A stretch of DNA of 64,000 nt from Verrucomicrobia bacterium UBA1200 (GTDB taxonomy: Bacteria > Verrucomicrobiota > Kiritimatiellia > RFP12 > UBA1067), in NCBI GenBank assembly GCA_002309765.1, contig DBXY01000022.1, forward strand, positions 142,984 through 206,983, given 5' to 3'. Made by a program: the position numbers and the translations under genes. This document shows positions 26,188-34,035 of this stretch, in pieces. The notes beneath the pieces are model-generated. The model saw only the letters and a list, made by a program, of their open reading frames with translations, searched no databases and was not told the DNA's origin. Each line of letters starts with the position of its first letter. Positions within the stretch are counted from its first letter, which is position 1.

Positions 26188-27219
26188 CTATTTCAGCAAT
26201 GTCTTTGCATCCACTAAAAAATCAAAGTACCTTTCCGCCTCAACGGAAGGCGACAGCCTGCCGTCGTAAACGAGTGCCGTGCGAACCGACAGGTTTCTGG
26301 AAGCACCTAATGACTCGATCTTGTCCCTGACTTCATCTATGACACTAGGCCCAATCTCCTTACGCCTTTTTATCTCAATGACGAAAATCGTGCGCTCCGT
26401 CTGGACGAGAAGGTCGATCTGGCAACCCTTGACACCCTTGCCGGACTTTCTCTGATAAGGTGAAGCGGAAAGCACCATCGACCGTTCTAGGCCAAGGTGC
26501 GGCAGAATGTCTTCCACATGGTTGAGGATCATGTTCTCGAACTGCAGTCCGAGCATCGCATCCCATCCCTTCAGCTGCTCAAGCGAAGAGAACGTAAACA
26601 GCCCCTTCTCTATCGCCCTGCGCTTAGGAGCGACATATCGCAGATAGAACCGCGTGTAGTTGTCCTTTATCCGGTATCGTTCCACCCGTAACGGCTCGCC
26701 CGTCTGCGGATTCAATCCAGAATCCTTCGCCACAAACCCCGCGTATTCAAGGTCCTTCAGTGCCTGCGTCAGCTTGCCGCCAGGGGTCTTGTGCATTGAT
26801 CTGGCAAGCTCTGACACGGATAGCGGTGCGTCCGCCAGCATCCGCAAAGCGTCACCGCGGCTGGATACCCTCCGCCCAAACACGGCGCTGAACGTCTCAT
26901 CAAACTCGCGGAAAAGTGTTCCGCGAGGCATAAAGCACAGTTGCCGCATATTTTCTTCGACAGACCACTCCGGGCGAATCTCCTCAAGGTACTTCGGTAC
27001 TCCGCCGGTAATAGACAGGATGTCGAACAGCTCCCGTGACGAAAGCCGCTGCCCTGCCATGCCAAACATCGCCACGCTTTCAGCAAGCGATAGCTCGCCA
27101 ACTTCAAGATCAAGAGAGTCCCTACCAACGAACCCCGTACTGTCCAAAATATTTTCGGCAATCCATGACGAAACCGAACCACAGAGAACGAGTACGAGAT
27201 TATCATGCTTCTTGAGGCG
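26188..27219 (-). pseudogene. 5'-truncated AAA ATPase of the DUF234/DUF4143-like family
   Basis: The frame is open from 27219 down to a stop at 26188, with an in-frame TAG at 27220-27222. It begins KKHDNLVLVLCGSVSSWIAEN, which is normally the middle of such ATPases. The rest matches their C-terminal half: a winged-helix region ('ARSMHKTPGGKLTQALKDLE') and a nuclease-like C-terminal domain ('LLVQTERTIFVIEIKRR'). The Walker A/B half of about 130-150 residues is missing, and no credible ATG with a ribosome-binding site exists, only an internal TTG at 27147. I read it as a truncated remnant. Expression of the C-terminal domain alone cannot be excluded. Confidence 0.75.
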
Positions 27220-27284
27220 CTAGTCCTCCTTGGAGAGATGGCGGTATGATACCATAATCACCATGAGTATTGCAACTGACTTTT

Positions 27285-27321
27285 GGGTCAACTAAATTCA
27301 TTTTTTCGGTTTAGTTGACCC
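27285..27321. other. 12-bp perfect inverted repeat
   Basis: GGGTCAACTAAA (27285-27296) and TTTAGTTGACCC (27310-27321) flank a 13-base spacer. It lies between the end of the phosphoesterase gene and the truncated ATPase, with no T-tract on either strand. It could be an operator, a recombination scar or a weak hairpin. Confidence 0.6.
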
Positions 27322-27355
27322 TAAAGTCGTAACCGTAGCGTTGCCCCCGCCGCCG

Positions 27356-28435
27356 CTAAATATTTAGCGAAACGTCCGCGCTCTGGATAACCGGACGCGT
27401 TTCGCGCCCGTCGTTGTCGCAAACCGGATATCCCGCGTCCTTGGGCGTAACCCCAAAAAGCCAGTCGGCCTTTGAACCTTCGATCCGCATTCGTCCGTTC
27501 GGCCAAAGCGTGAGAATTCCCGAAAGCGGCGCGGTCCAGCCAAGGGTATGCGGCGCACCGGTATGGTTCGCCACATATTCGGCGGGATATTTGTCGTGTA
27601 CCTTGCCGAACCACTGGTAGTTGGCGCTGTTGACGTCCCAATAGAAAATTCCGTCAAGGACACGGAGATTGTCGCAGTGAAGATGCCCGTTCATCACCAA
27701 CCGGACGGTTCCGGGACGCTTCGCGTTCGCCTCGTTGAAAATCGCGCGCACTTCGGCGGAGTTTTTCACCGGGTCGCATCTCCCGCGCTCAAAACTCTGA
27801 TGCGAAAGGACTACGCAAGGAAGCGGCGAGCCGACGATGGTCGCCCTGAGCCACTCCATCTCCTCGGGGGGAATCCATGTCGTCGATGCGCCTTCGCCGG
27901 GTTTGAAATAGTTGCCGTTCGAATAGTGAACGAACTTACCGTCCGCAGTGCGGATATAATTGGGATCGGCAATCACGAACCGGAATCCGCCCTTGTCGAA
28001 CGAGTAGTGCCCGGCGGGCATCCGGTACGCTTCGCACGTCTCGCGGTAGTCGTTTTGATCCTGGTCGTGGTTGCCGAGAATGTGGTAACCGGGAATCTTG
28101 GAGCTGCTGTACAACTTGAGATACTCTTTCTGCCAATCCTTGCGTACACCATGCATGAAGTCACCGCAATGGATCATCATGTCGCACCGCTCGCGTTCCG
28201 CGCGCGCCATGATACGTTCAAGGAATGACGTATTCTCCGTGTTAGTCCACTTGTTGCGCTCATAGTGGATGTCCGAAAAAACGCAAACCTTGAGCGGGGC
28301 ACGCTCCGCCGTCGGCGTCTCCGCCCCGGCCCGGATGGCGCCCACCACTCCTGCGGCGGCGATTCCGGCGAGGAACCCCCGTCTGTCAATCTTCATCGAA
28401 TCCGCCGAGCAACGTAATCCCGTGCTGTTTTTCAT
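27356..28435 (-). CDS. Tat-exported calcineurin-like metallophosphoesterase
   Basis: This 359-residue protein carries a twin-arginine signal (DRRGFLAGIAAAGVVG), which suggests export folded with its metals. Phosphoesterase motifs appear in order: FSDIHYE, HCGDFMHG, LGNHDQD, an SHQSFE segment and NGHLHCD. The substrate is unknown; cell-surface phosphodiesters or nucleotides are plausible. I chose ATG 28435 rather than 28441 because the AAGGAGG site ends 7 bases before the former. It lies between GH89 and the GH2/GH20 group on the same strand. Confidence 0.85.
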   Translation of the reverse strand: MKNSTGLRCSADSMKIDRRGFLAGIAAAGVVGAIRAGAETPTAERAPLKVCVFSDIHYERNKWTNTENTSFLERIMARAERERCDMMIHCGDFMHGVRKDWQKEYLKLYSSSKIPGYHILGNHDQDQNDYRETCEAYRMPAGHYSFDKGGFRFVIADPNYIRTADGKFVHYSNGNYFKPGEGASTTWIPPEEMEWLRATIVGSPLPCVVLSHQSFERGRCDPVKNSAEVRAIFNEANAKRPGTVRLVMNGHLHCDNLRVLDGIFYWDVNSANYQWFGKVHDKYPAEYVANHTGAPHTLGWTAPLSGILTLWPNGRMRIEGSKADWLFGVTPKDAGYPVCDNDGRETRPVIQSADVSLNI

Positions 28436-28449
28436 CAACATTCCTCCTT

Positions 28450-28662
28450 AAACCGTAAACCGTCAAACTTCCAAGCATTGGTGAATTTTGCCAATGTGGA
28501 AATGTTGCCAATTCCATTGCTGCCAGGTGCCAATTTGCCATGGCACTCCTTTGCGCCCTATGCGATCTTTGCGGCTAAAAAATCCTCCAATCCCTCATTC
28601 TACACGATCTGCACAGCATAACATCTCCCCAACCGTCAAACCGTCCAACCGTCCAACCGTTT
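28450..28662. repeat. Composite intergenic repeat block
   Basis: The 237-base spacer between GH89 and the phosphoesterase is almost wholly iterated short words. These are an ACCGTCAAAC-type word (28450-28472), TTGCCAA/TGCCAGG words (28489-28545) and a TTTGCG module ending GCGGCTAAAAAA (28547-28582). An inverted B-like module (28598-28617) and ACCGTCCAACCGT words (28631-28660) follow. No gene is seen. Confidence 0.8.
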
Positions 28663-28672
28663 CCCCATCGTT

Positions 28673-30880
28673 TCACTTCGCAAGGCGCTTCAAGACGCGG
28701 CGGAAGTTCTCTTCCGTGCGCGGAAGAGTCGGCTTGAGCGATTCAAGCGGCTGCTTTTTTAGTTCAAGCCGTTCCTGCTCCACATTGCCGACAATGGTGG
28801 TTTTACGGTCATCGGCGGCTACCGCCTTTGCCAGTGACTCCGCAACACGCCGCACATGTGGCGCATACCAATAACGCGCCAGTTCGTACTGGTGGCTGCG
28901 GCAGTAATCGCATGACGCATTCTCGAATAGCGTCTGGGTGAAATCGGGATTGCGGACCTTCTCCACGGCATCAAGCCGCTGGAAAGATTCCCAAAGCGAA
29001 TAATCGGTGTCCAGCGCTAGCAGATCGGCCATCTTATCGCACAACGCGGCGATGCGCTCAATACGGCCATAGAGATCGCCGCCATCGCGTTTCCCATTAC
29101 GCCAGGCAGTGAAATCGCGGCTGAATTCAAAAACGCGCAGCGCGATCACTCGGTCAAGCGCCATACGGACGATGTCAATCGTGTCACGGCGGATAAAAGC
29201 ATCGTCCCACGGCACATAGGAGAGCAGCGAAAACACCTCTTCCGCCTCGGCGACGGGTTTAGTCCACTTTGCGATGAGCGCGGAATTGTCCTTAACCTCA
29301 CTGCCAATGGAAAGCACCGCCCGCGAATAGTTCTGCCCCCAATCCCGAAGGTAGGATGCGGGCAGCGCCGCCTTCCACGCGGCTTTCATCAGTGCGTAAT
29401 GCTCCCCGTAGCGGCTCGCGCACATCTCGTCCAGCACATCGCCGTGCGGCACGGGTTTAGCGGACCAAGCGTTCTCCGTGAAGAACCGGAGGCAAAGCGT
29501 GTCGGTGTGGCTGGACTCCGGCCAAAAAATGTAACCTTTGCAGAACGGGTCGTTCTGCACCGCCTTCTGCCGTTCCTCGATAATCGGATAATTCGCCCTC
29601 GCGTCAAGCGCCTTTTCATAGGCGAGGAAAATGGAGTACGTGTAGGGGAATTTTCCCACGAGTCCCCAATTCAGGAAATGGTTGGTGCCGTGCGACACAT
29701 CCGCCTCATAGTCCCAAATGATATCGCGCTCCGGATCGAGACGGGGCAACAGCGCTTTTACCTCATCCGGTTTCCAAGTGCTGTAGAAATCCCACCCGGC
29801 AATCAACACCTTGGAATCCGGATAGTCGCGATGGGCCCGGGCGAGAAATTTGTCGAGTGCCTCGATCTTCAGGTCAAAATTCCGCTGGCGGTCTTTGTAG
29901 CACCGACGCTCGCCAAGCCCAATGGTGTGCAGCAATTGCGGCGGCGGTGCGCCCACCCCGTATTGCGCCACTGCGGTCTTGGTCAATTTCCAGTACTCAT
30001 CGGCCCACTTCTCGTCACGGATATCCCAAACGCGGCCGTTGCGCTCGCTGTAGTGGTTCACTTCCTGCGGCAGAAACGGCGGCTGCTTCTTGTCCAGAAA
30101 ATCCTCCGGCGTACGCGAATACCAGTGCGACATGGTGCCAAAATCCTCCGGCGCCAAAAGCCCGCGCTCAAAGGCGTATTTCTGAAGCCGCTTACGCAGT
30201 TCCCCGCGATACTGGAGACTCCAGAACAGCGAACGGTCGTCATATCCCTTTCCGGTGCCGGGCAGCGGCTTTGACGGATCGGGATAGGAGCAAGTGTCCG
30301 GGAAAGTCAATTGGAACAAGTCATCCTGCCCAATGCGCAACATGAAGACATTCAGTCGGCGTTTCAAGATCCAATCAATCTCCTTCCTCCAATCCTCCGG
30401 CCCCCAATGTTCCGCCTGAAATCGCGTCAACCCGCGATGGGCGAAATAACGGATACCGCGATATTCGAAATGCGCCTCTTCCTTCACGTTGAGATTGGTG
30501 AAGTCGAGCGAATCCCGCTTCGGCACGACATCGCCGTCCCAAAACCAATGGCACCCGCCGCGGCGTTCCAGCAGGTCGTAAAGTCCGTACCAGACACTGC
30601 GCAAATTAGAGCCGGTTATGGTTACGGCGGTATCCCCGGAAACAATTGTGTAGGCGTCTTTGCCGGAAACGGAAACTTTCGGATCGACCGCAAACGACAC
30701 CAACCCGTCCGGCGCGGCCTTGCCCGTAATCTGCCGATAGTATTTCGCGAATTCCGACCGTTGCAAGGCAAACGTATCAGAAGTTTCCCCGTTGACGGCA
30801 AACGGAACAAACGCCGCTGTAAACAGCGCCGCAACCGCAACTGAACACACTACAAAACGGTTTGATTTTTCACTAAACAT
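28673..30880 (-). CDS. GH89-family alpha-N-acetylglucosaminidase-like enzyme, secreted
   Basis: This 735-residue protein resembles the human NAGLU/GH89 family. It has a signal peptide (ending about VNGE), an N-terminal alpha/beta domain and a TIM barrel. The barrel contains FEYRGIRYFAHRG, EHWGPEDWRKEIDWILK and IIWDYEADVSHG. The C-terminal alpha-helical domain contains WARYW-like segments. GH89 removes terminal alpha-linked GlcNAc, as found on gastric-type mucin O-glycans and heparan. The catalytic glutamates could not be placed with certainty by eye. The start is ATG 30880, preceded by GGGGGA; the TTG at 30886 is less likely. Confidence 0.8.
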   Translation of the reverse strand: MFSEKSNRFVVCSVAVAALFTAAFVPFAVNGETSDTFALQRSEFAKYYRQITGKAAPDGLVSFAVDPKVSVSGKDAYTIVSGDTAVTITGSNLRSVWYGLYDLLERRGGCHWFWDGDVVPKRDSLDFTNLNVKEEAHFEYRGIRYFAHRGLTRFQAEHWGPEDWRKEIDWILKRRLNVFMLRIGQDDLFQLTFPDTCSYPDPSKPLPGTGKGYDDRSLFWSLQYRGELRKRLQKYAFERGLLAPEDFGTMSHWYSRTPEDFLDKKQPPFLPQEVNHYSERNGRVWDIRDEKWADEYWKLTKTAVAQYGVGAPPPQLLHTIGLGERRCYKDRQRNFDLKIEALDKFLARAHRDYPDSKVLIAGWDFYSTWKPDEVKALLPRLDPERDIIWDYEADVSHGTNHFLNWGLVGKFPYTYSIFLAYEKALDARANYPIIEERQKAVQNDPFCKGYIFWPESSHTDTLCLRFFTENAWSAKPVPHGDVLDEMCASRYGEHYALMKAAWKAALPASYLRDWGQNYSRAVLSIGSEVKDNSALIAKWTKPVAEAEEVFSLLSYVPWDDAFIRRDTIDIVRMALDRVIALRVFEFSRDFTAWRNGKRDGGDLYGRIERIAALCDKMADLLALDTDYSLWESFQRLDAVEKVRNPDFTQTLFENASCDYCRSHQYELARYWYAPHVRRVAESLAKAVAADDRKTTIVGNVEQERLELKKQPLESLKPTLPRTEENFRRVLKRLAK

Positions 30881-30924
30881 ACTCAATCCCCCGTTATAAC
30901 GCCACTAACTCAATCCGCATCGCG

Positions 30925-31728
30925 TCAAGGCTGCCTGGCAATACCGAACACCAACCCGCCGGATGCCGCCGGCATAGGCACCACCTCGTGCGCCGTCATC
31001 CAGCCGTATTGCACCGGCCACTTTTCTGGCACGCCTTTGAGATACGGCCCCTTCCAACCGACCGTTCCTTCCCGAATCACAATCTTTGCCCGCGTTGGAA
31101 CCAATGCGCCGGCCAAATGTTTCTCACCCAGATAGCTGTAGGTAATATCCGCTGGCGGTCCGTCCAGCTCCGGGGCGTTACCGAGAAAAGTGATGGTTTG
31201 CAACGAGTCGCACAGCACGAAACAGTTAAAGCCTAACCGGCGGAGCGTCGGAGGAAAGGTTACCGAGGCCAACGACAGACAGTTGGAAAAAGCCGCCGTT
31301 CCGACCATCTCCACCCCGCCGAGAAAAGTCACATTCGTCAGGGCCGTACACCATGAAAAAGCCTGATCCCCCACCTCGCGCACCGTTGCCGGGATAGTGA
31401 TTGACGTCAATTGCGAGCACGCCACGAAAGCCGAATCCATAATCTTGCGCACCGGCAGTCCGTCGATTGTCTCCGGAATCACGAGCGCTCCCTTGTAACT
31501 TGGCGGGACTCCCACCCGCTTCGGATAAACCGTACCGATCGTCACATACGTCGCCCGGTCCTCACCCGAAACGCCCGGTTCGCACACCTTGCTGTAGAAA
31601 AGCCCCGGCACCGGATCCCCGGCATCCATTTGATACGGATAGCTGGAGTAACGTCCCACCCAATCGCAATACGCCACGCTCGCGAACATAATCCCGACCG
31701 CAATAACCCGAATCGTCTTTAACGTCAT
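30925..31728 (-). CDS. Secreted BspA-like leucine-rich-repeat protein
   Basis: This 267-residue protein has a signal peptide (MTLKTIRVIAVGIMFASVAYC) and then BspA/TpLRR-type repeats: 'LTSITIPATVREVGDQAFSW', 'LTNVTF', 'LASVTFPPTLRRLGFNCF', 'LQTITFLG'. Proteins of this type are found on surfaces of host-associated bacteria and protists and often bind host or bacterial partners. I chose ATG 31728 over the longer frame from 31833 because the signal begins there and GGGGGTG precedes it. The gene lies 44 bases upstream of the GH89 start, on the same strand, and may be cotranscribed with it. Confidence 0.75.
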   Translation of the reverse strand: MTLKTIRVIAVGIMFASVAYCDWVGRYSSYPYQMDAGDPVPGLFYSKVCEPGVSGEDRATYVTIGTVYPKRVGVPPSYKGALVIPETIDGLPVRKIMDSAFVACSQLTSITIPATVREVGDQAFSWCTALTNVTFLGGVEMVGTAAFSNCLSLASVTFPPTLRRLGFNCFVLCDSLQTITFLGNAPELDGPPADITYSYLGEKHLAGALVPTRAKIVIREGTVGWKGPYLKGVPEKWPVQYGWMTAHEVVPMPAASGGLVFGIARQP

Positions 31729-31953
31729 AAATTCACCCCCGGTTAAAACCCCGCGCCAACGACTCACCTTGCCGCTTTCCTTGACGCAGTTACTATCCCG
31801 GTTTTTGCTCCTTTCCCCATTCACAATTGCCATTGTAACACAATTTCACCGGAAATCATATAACAAATCGTTCGAAACGGCTTTTTTGCAAAACGAAAAC
31901 CGCGGCGTGGCGGGTTTCCCCACCCGCGCCAGCATTTCCCGCGCAATCTCCTG

Positions 31954-32283
31954 TCACTCTTCATCCAGAAACTCCTCCCACGACATCAGTTCTTCATCGT
32001 CACTACATGAAACCCGCTTGCCATGTTTTTCACGACGGCGCTTTTCTTTATCCTCCTTTGCGGCCAGTTTCTCGTTTTCGATCTTAGTGATAATCTCAAG
32101 CGCCTTGTCGCGGGTAACGCCATAAATGCGCATGACCATCTTTGCCTTTACATCGTTGAATAACTCATCCGAAGTCTTTTTCTTCTGGTGGCACTTCTTG
32201 CGGGAAGACGATTTACGGTCTTTTGCAATGCCGGCAAAGAACTCCTCGGCGGACATTATCTCAAGAGAATCATCCCATTCCAT
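31954..32283 (-). CDS. Small highly charged protein paired with the sigma region 4 protein
   Basis: This 109-residue protein is not recognised. It has an acidic start (MEWDDSLEIMSAEEFF) and a Lys/Arg-rich segment with a Cys and His. A helical middle (VMRIYGVTRDKALEIITKIE) leads to a second basic stretch and an acidic end (DDEELMSWEEFLDEE). The two acidic ends share a motif, [ED]-[IL]-M-S-x-E-E-F. No signal peptide or membrane segment is seen. The ATG at 32283 is 7 bases from AAAGGA; an upstream TTG at 32304 would overlap the sigma gene. It starts 14 bases after that gene, so the two are probably translated from one message. Confidence 0.6.
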   Translation of the reverse strand: MEWDDSLEIMSAEEFFAGIAKDRKSSSRKKCHQKKKTSDELFNDVKAKMVMRIYGVTRDKALEIITKIENEKLAAKEDKEKRRREKHGKRVSCSDDEELMSWEEFLDEE

Positions 32284-32297
32284 TTTCATTTCCTTTC

Positions 32298-32486
32298 TTA
32301 ACAATCCGTCATTATATCGGACAAGTTGGTGACTCCGAAACGACGCAGAAGCTGCAGCCGCAGCTTTTCGAGTGCCCGTTTTTCAATCTGTCTAACCCCC
32401 TCGCGGGTAATTCCCATCATTTGTGCGGTTTCCGCCAACGAATGGGAAATCCCATAACCAATGTGCCCGACATCATTTTTTGCCAT
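32298..32486 (-). CDS. Stand-alone sigma-70 region 4 microprotein
   Basis: The 62-residue product is almost entirely a sigma-70 region 4.2 helix-turn-helix: LAETAQMMGITREGVRQIEK followed by RALEKLR. In RpoD this segment reads the -35 element and contacts the RNA polymerase beta flap. Regions 1-3 and region 2 are absent, so it cannot be a complete sigma factor. AGGAG lies 7 bases before the ATG, which supports real translation. The partner gene follows after 14 bases. It could be a two-part sigma, an appropriator of RNA polymerase, or a plain DNA-binding regulator. It could also be a decayed rpoD fragment, but the good start site and intact frame argue against simple decay. Confidence 0.7.
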   Translation of the reverse strand: MAKNDVGHIGYGISHSLAETAQMMGITREGVRQIEKRALEKLRLQLLRRFGVTNLSDIMTDC

Positions 32487-32575
32487 TTTTGAACTCCTTA
32501 ACGATTCCCTCTTTAAGGGAGGTTATGATTTTCAACCATACCCACTATATTCTTCTCGCGAACTAGGGAAAATAT

Positions 32576-32819
32576 TACAAAGAAAATGAAGAATTATGAA
32601 TGAAAATGAAGAATGGATTAGTCGTTGTTAGCCGACAGCAGTTAGACGTTAGTGGCAAATCGTCCAAATTTCCAACCGTCAAACGGTCAAACCATTCAAC
32701 CAATTTATGCACGGTTTCACGCTCGACATCTCATCTTTTTTAGCCGCAAAGGGCGCATAGAGCGCAAAGAAGAGTAGCTAGCAGCTAGTTGTTAGTGATA
32801 AACGGTCAAACGGTTCAAC
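32576..32819. repeat. Composite intergenic repeat block
   Basis: It contains GAAAATGAAGAAT words (32576-32616), GTTAGxCGxxAGCAGTTAGACG words (32627-32655) and ACCGTCAAACGGTCAAACC words (32660-32700). An inverted TTTGCG module (32738-32770), GTAGCTAGCAGCTAGTTGTT words (32774-32798) and AACGGTCAAACGGTT (32800-32816) follow. Several of these words also occur at 4.4, 28.5 and 60.8 kb. Confidence 0.8.
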
Positions 32820-32826
32820 TATCAAA

Positions 32827-32844
32827 CTGTGGTAACAACCACAG
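32827..32844 (-). terminator. Possible weak terminator hairpin
   Basis: CTGTGGT pairs with ACCACAG across an AACA loop, 18 bases past the stop of the minus-strand gene that ends at 32862. Only three T residues follow on the minus strand, so termination is uncertain. Confidence 0.35.
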
Positions 32845-32861
32845 AACGGCACAAGTAGTTG

Positions 32862-33917
32862 TCATGGCGCGATGTTTGGCTGTTTCTCTCGTGCATTTGG
32901 ATAGTTCAAACTATGATATGGAAGAAACTCAAGATTCGTGTCGTTCTCTGTCGGATTGGCATATATTTGAATGCCGAATTGAGCTTTTGCACCTTTGCCG
33001 TAACGATCCAAAGGGTATGTACGACTATAACCGATAGGGCCATATATTTTCCCATAATGTGCGCCTATAAGTTTTCCACTTGACGAGAAACGGGGACGGA
33101 TTCGGAAAACAAGACATTTTTCAATATTATGTCGTTGATTAAGCATAATTGATCGAGACAAGGGTCGATTTATTGCGGCATTATGAGGAGACTTTAACTC
33201 GCTCCCATCATAATCCACAATATAATACCCACACTCCCGGTCTGTCCATATCAGAGTCAAGGAAACTGTTTCAGAGGCATCTGCAACAAGGCGCATCCAT
33301 TCTCTATAATCATCCTCTTGAATATTTATTTCTTTACCATGGTATTCGATAAGTAGATCCGCATGTTTTCCCTTTCCCATTGGCTGAACCCAATCCATCT
33401 CCATTAGGTCGAAACCGTAAGAAGTGTTAAGTTCAGGGAAGTAATAATCATAATATTTGGGATGCGCATACATCGGAATCGGATTACGCTTGCGTTTTAA
33501 TACCACTTTATGCTCCATACCGTATGGTTGCCATTTTCCGTCTTTAAGTGATGCGCCAGACAGGCCGGGTATGTAAAAACCGCCGTGGGTATAATAGTAC
33601 CCGTCTTTGTTGACGGAATACCGCACATCGCCTATCGTTGCGCCCCGAACCACCAAAACCCCCTTTCGGTCCGTCACGCCATTCACTCCGTTGTGGTCGG
33701 TTGACCAGAGTAATAGCCCGGCACTGATTTTAGCGCCGGAAACGGGAGTCCCCTCCTCATCCACCACCTTGAACACTATCTTGGCCTTTGCCCCGAACGT
33801 TTTAGCCTGCTTGAGGGAATCCCCAACCACCACCATGCGGGGCAGGTTCATCGCCCCAATCAACCATACTGCGCCAATGATCCCAATGAATGTTACCAAT
33901 GTCTTTCTTGCCATCAT
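32862..33917 (-). CDS. Membrane-anchored protein with a carboxypeptidase-regulatory-like domain
   Basis: This 351-residue protein is not recognised as a whole. It has an N-terminal hydrophobic segment (about residues 5-27), probably an uncleaved anchor or signal. A CarboxypepD-reg-like beta-sandwich follows (about residues 48-130; 'DEEGTPVSGAKISAG', 'TDRKGVLVV'). The C-terminal 200 or so residues are unassigned and rich in Tyr, Asp and Lys. GGAG lies 7 bases before the first ATG. It sits alone between the iterated-repeat spacer and recD in an AT-richer zone. The domain is common in extracytoplasmic proteins of Bacteroidota and PVC bacteria, so a cell-envelope role is likely but undefined. Confidence 0.6.
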   Translation of the reverse strand: MMARKTLVTFIGIIGAVWLIGAMNLPRMVVVGDSLKQAKTFGAKAKIVFKVVDEEGTPVSGAKISAGLLLWSTDHNGVNGVTDRKGVLVVRGATIGDVRYSVNKDGYYYTHGGFYIPGLSGASLKDGKWQPYGMEHKVVLKRKRNPIPMYAHPKYYDYYFPELNTSYGFDLMEMDWVQPMGKGKHADLLIEYHGKEINIQEDDYREWMRLVADASETVSLTLIWTDRECGYYIVDYDGSELKSPHNAAINRPLSRSIMLNQRHNIEKCLVFRIRPRFSSSGKLIGAHYGKIYGPIGYSRTYPLDRYGKGAKAQFGIQIYANPTENDTNLEFLPYHSLNYPNAREKQPNIAP

Positions 33918-34035
33918 AGCCCAACTCCTTTTTCAAGAAAACACCAGTTTCACCTTGCTTCCATTAGAACGGCCAAAGTTTCCGGTGCTTCTTATTTTGA
34001 GACTGTTCATTCTCCTCGCGTTAACGTTGCACCAT

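Larger units (their letters stand above)
32487..32861. other. 375-bp intergenic region of iterated short words
   Basis: No gene is seen. Near the sigma gene there is TCCCTCTTTAAGGGA (a 5-bp inverted repeat) and a possible -10 TATAGT on the minus strand (32544-32549). The rest is made of iterated words, annotated separately, and a 7-bp hairpin at 32827-32844. Confidence 0.5.

Noticed and set aside
27285..27321. Rho-independent terminator for the phosphoesterase gene
   Set aside because: There is no T-tract after the stem on the minus strand, and the loop is long.
32298..32486. Full sigma factor gene split by a frameshift
   Set aside because: No sigma region 2 or 3 sequence is visible in the flanking DNA on any frame.
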